The position numbers were made by a program, and so were the translations under genes. From Meloidogyne chitwoodi (Eukaryota; Nematoda; Chromadorea; Rhabditida; Meloidogynidae), in assembly GCA_015183035.1 (NCBI GenBank), contig JACZZP010000020.1, positions 558,001 through 622,000 of the forward strand: a stretch of DNA of 64,000 nucleotides. The letters run 5' to 3'. Positions within the stretch are counted from its first letter, which is position 1. The number at the start of each line of letters is the position of its first letter. Positions 63,771 through 64,000 of this stretch are shown in pieces. The notes under the pieces are model-generated. The model did not search any database and was not told the origin of the DNA. It worked only from the letters and a program-made list of their open reading frames with translations.

Positions 63771-64000
63771 CTTTCTTTAAGTGTTTTACAATTTTTAAAT
63801 AATATTTAAAATTAATAAAAAAAATTAAATATAAATAAAATTAATTAGTATTTTACCAAATTATTAATATTATTTTTATATGTAATAAATAAAATTGAAT
63901 TCAAAATTTATATTAAAACATACACACTACAAAAAAATAAAAAATATTTTTTTATTGATATTATAATATTTTTAAAATAAATATAGAAATAATTATTTAA

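Noticed and set aside
1..64000. tRNA or rRNA genes
   Set aside because: No tRNA B-box-like GGTTCGAATC with a plausible cloverleaf and no rRNA-like GC-rich conserved blocks were found on reading both strands.

Overview
The window is extremely AT-rich eukaryotic DNA with very short introns (mostly 35-290 nt). Introns mostly end in TTTTAAAG, TTTAG or TTTCAG, and many introns have minimal GT donors. Gene content (a TWK two-pore potassium channel, a SWEET sugar transporter of the C. elegans SWT type, a luminal FKBP with EF-hands) and base composition point to a nematode. A plant-parasitic tylenchid such as a root-knot nematode (Meloidogyne) is the best guess; this is inference, not proof.

Layout. 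1-20,000 is gene-poor A/T spacer. It holds a GC-rich element end at the left edge, two foldback transposons (7,988-8,668 and 9,477-10,126) that share a core but not their arms, and decayed copies of a small FLYWCH-like gene. 20,008-53,571 is the gene block, and every gene in it is on the minus strand. In transcription order from the right it contains a 12-exon SWEET transporter (51,483-53,571), four tandem genes for secreted RING-H2 proteins (copies 4 to 1, between 50,990 and 41,854), a six-exon ER-type FKBP/EF-hand protein (39,709-41,353), a 71-bp satellite of about 38.6 copies (36,941-39,683), and a 13-exon TWK potassium channel (20,008-35,374). One intron of the channel gene is a 12.8-kb minisatellite. 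53,600-64,000 is again spacer, built largely of a diverged 2.2-kb duplication (55.4-57.6 and 61.6-63.8 kb). One arm of that duplication received a third foldback element, and a 26-bp minisatellite borders the other.

The RING-H2 cluster is the most interesting part. Each gene encodes a signal peptide, an unrecognised extracellular-type region and a C-terminal RING-H2 finger, an architecture that could act as a secreted ubiquitin ligase or effector. The duplicated unit has breakpoints inside both neighbours: fragments of FKBP exon 1 and of the last SWEET exons are repeated between the RING genes. The ancestral order was therefore FKBP-RING-SWEET, and a segment from FKBP exon 1 to SWEET intron 9 was amplified. 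A fifth, collapsed RING copy remains at 41.48-41.72 kb. Exon chains were assembled by eye. For every gene the exon phases close exactly to a single reading frame, which is the main support for the models.
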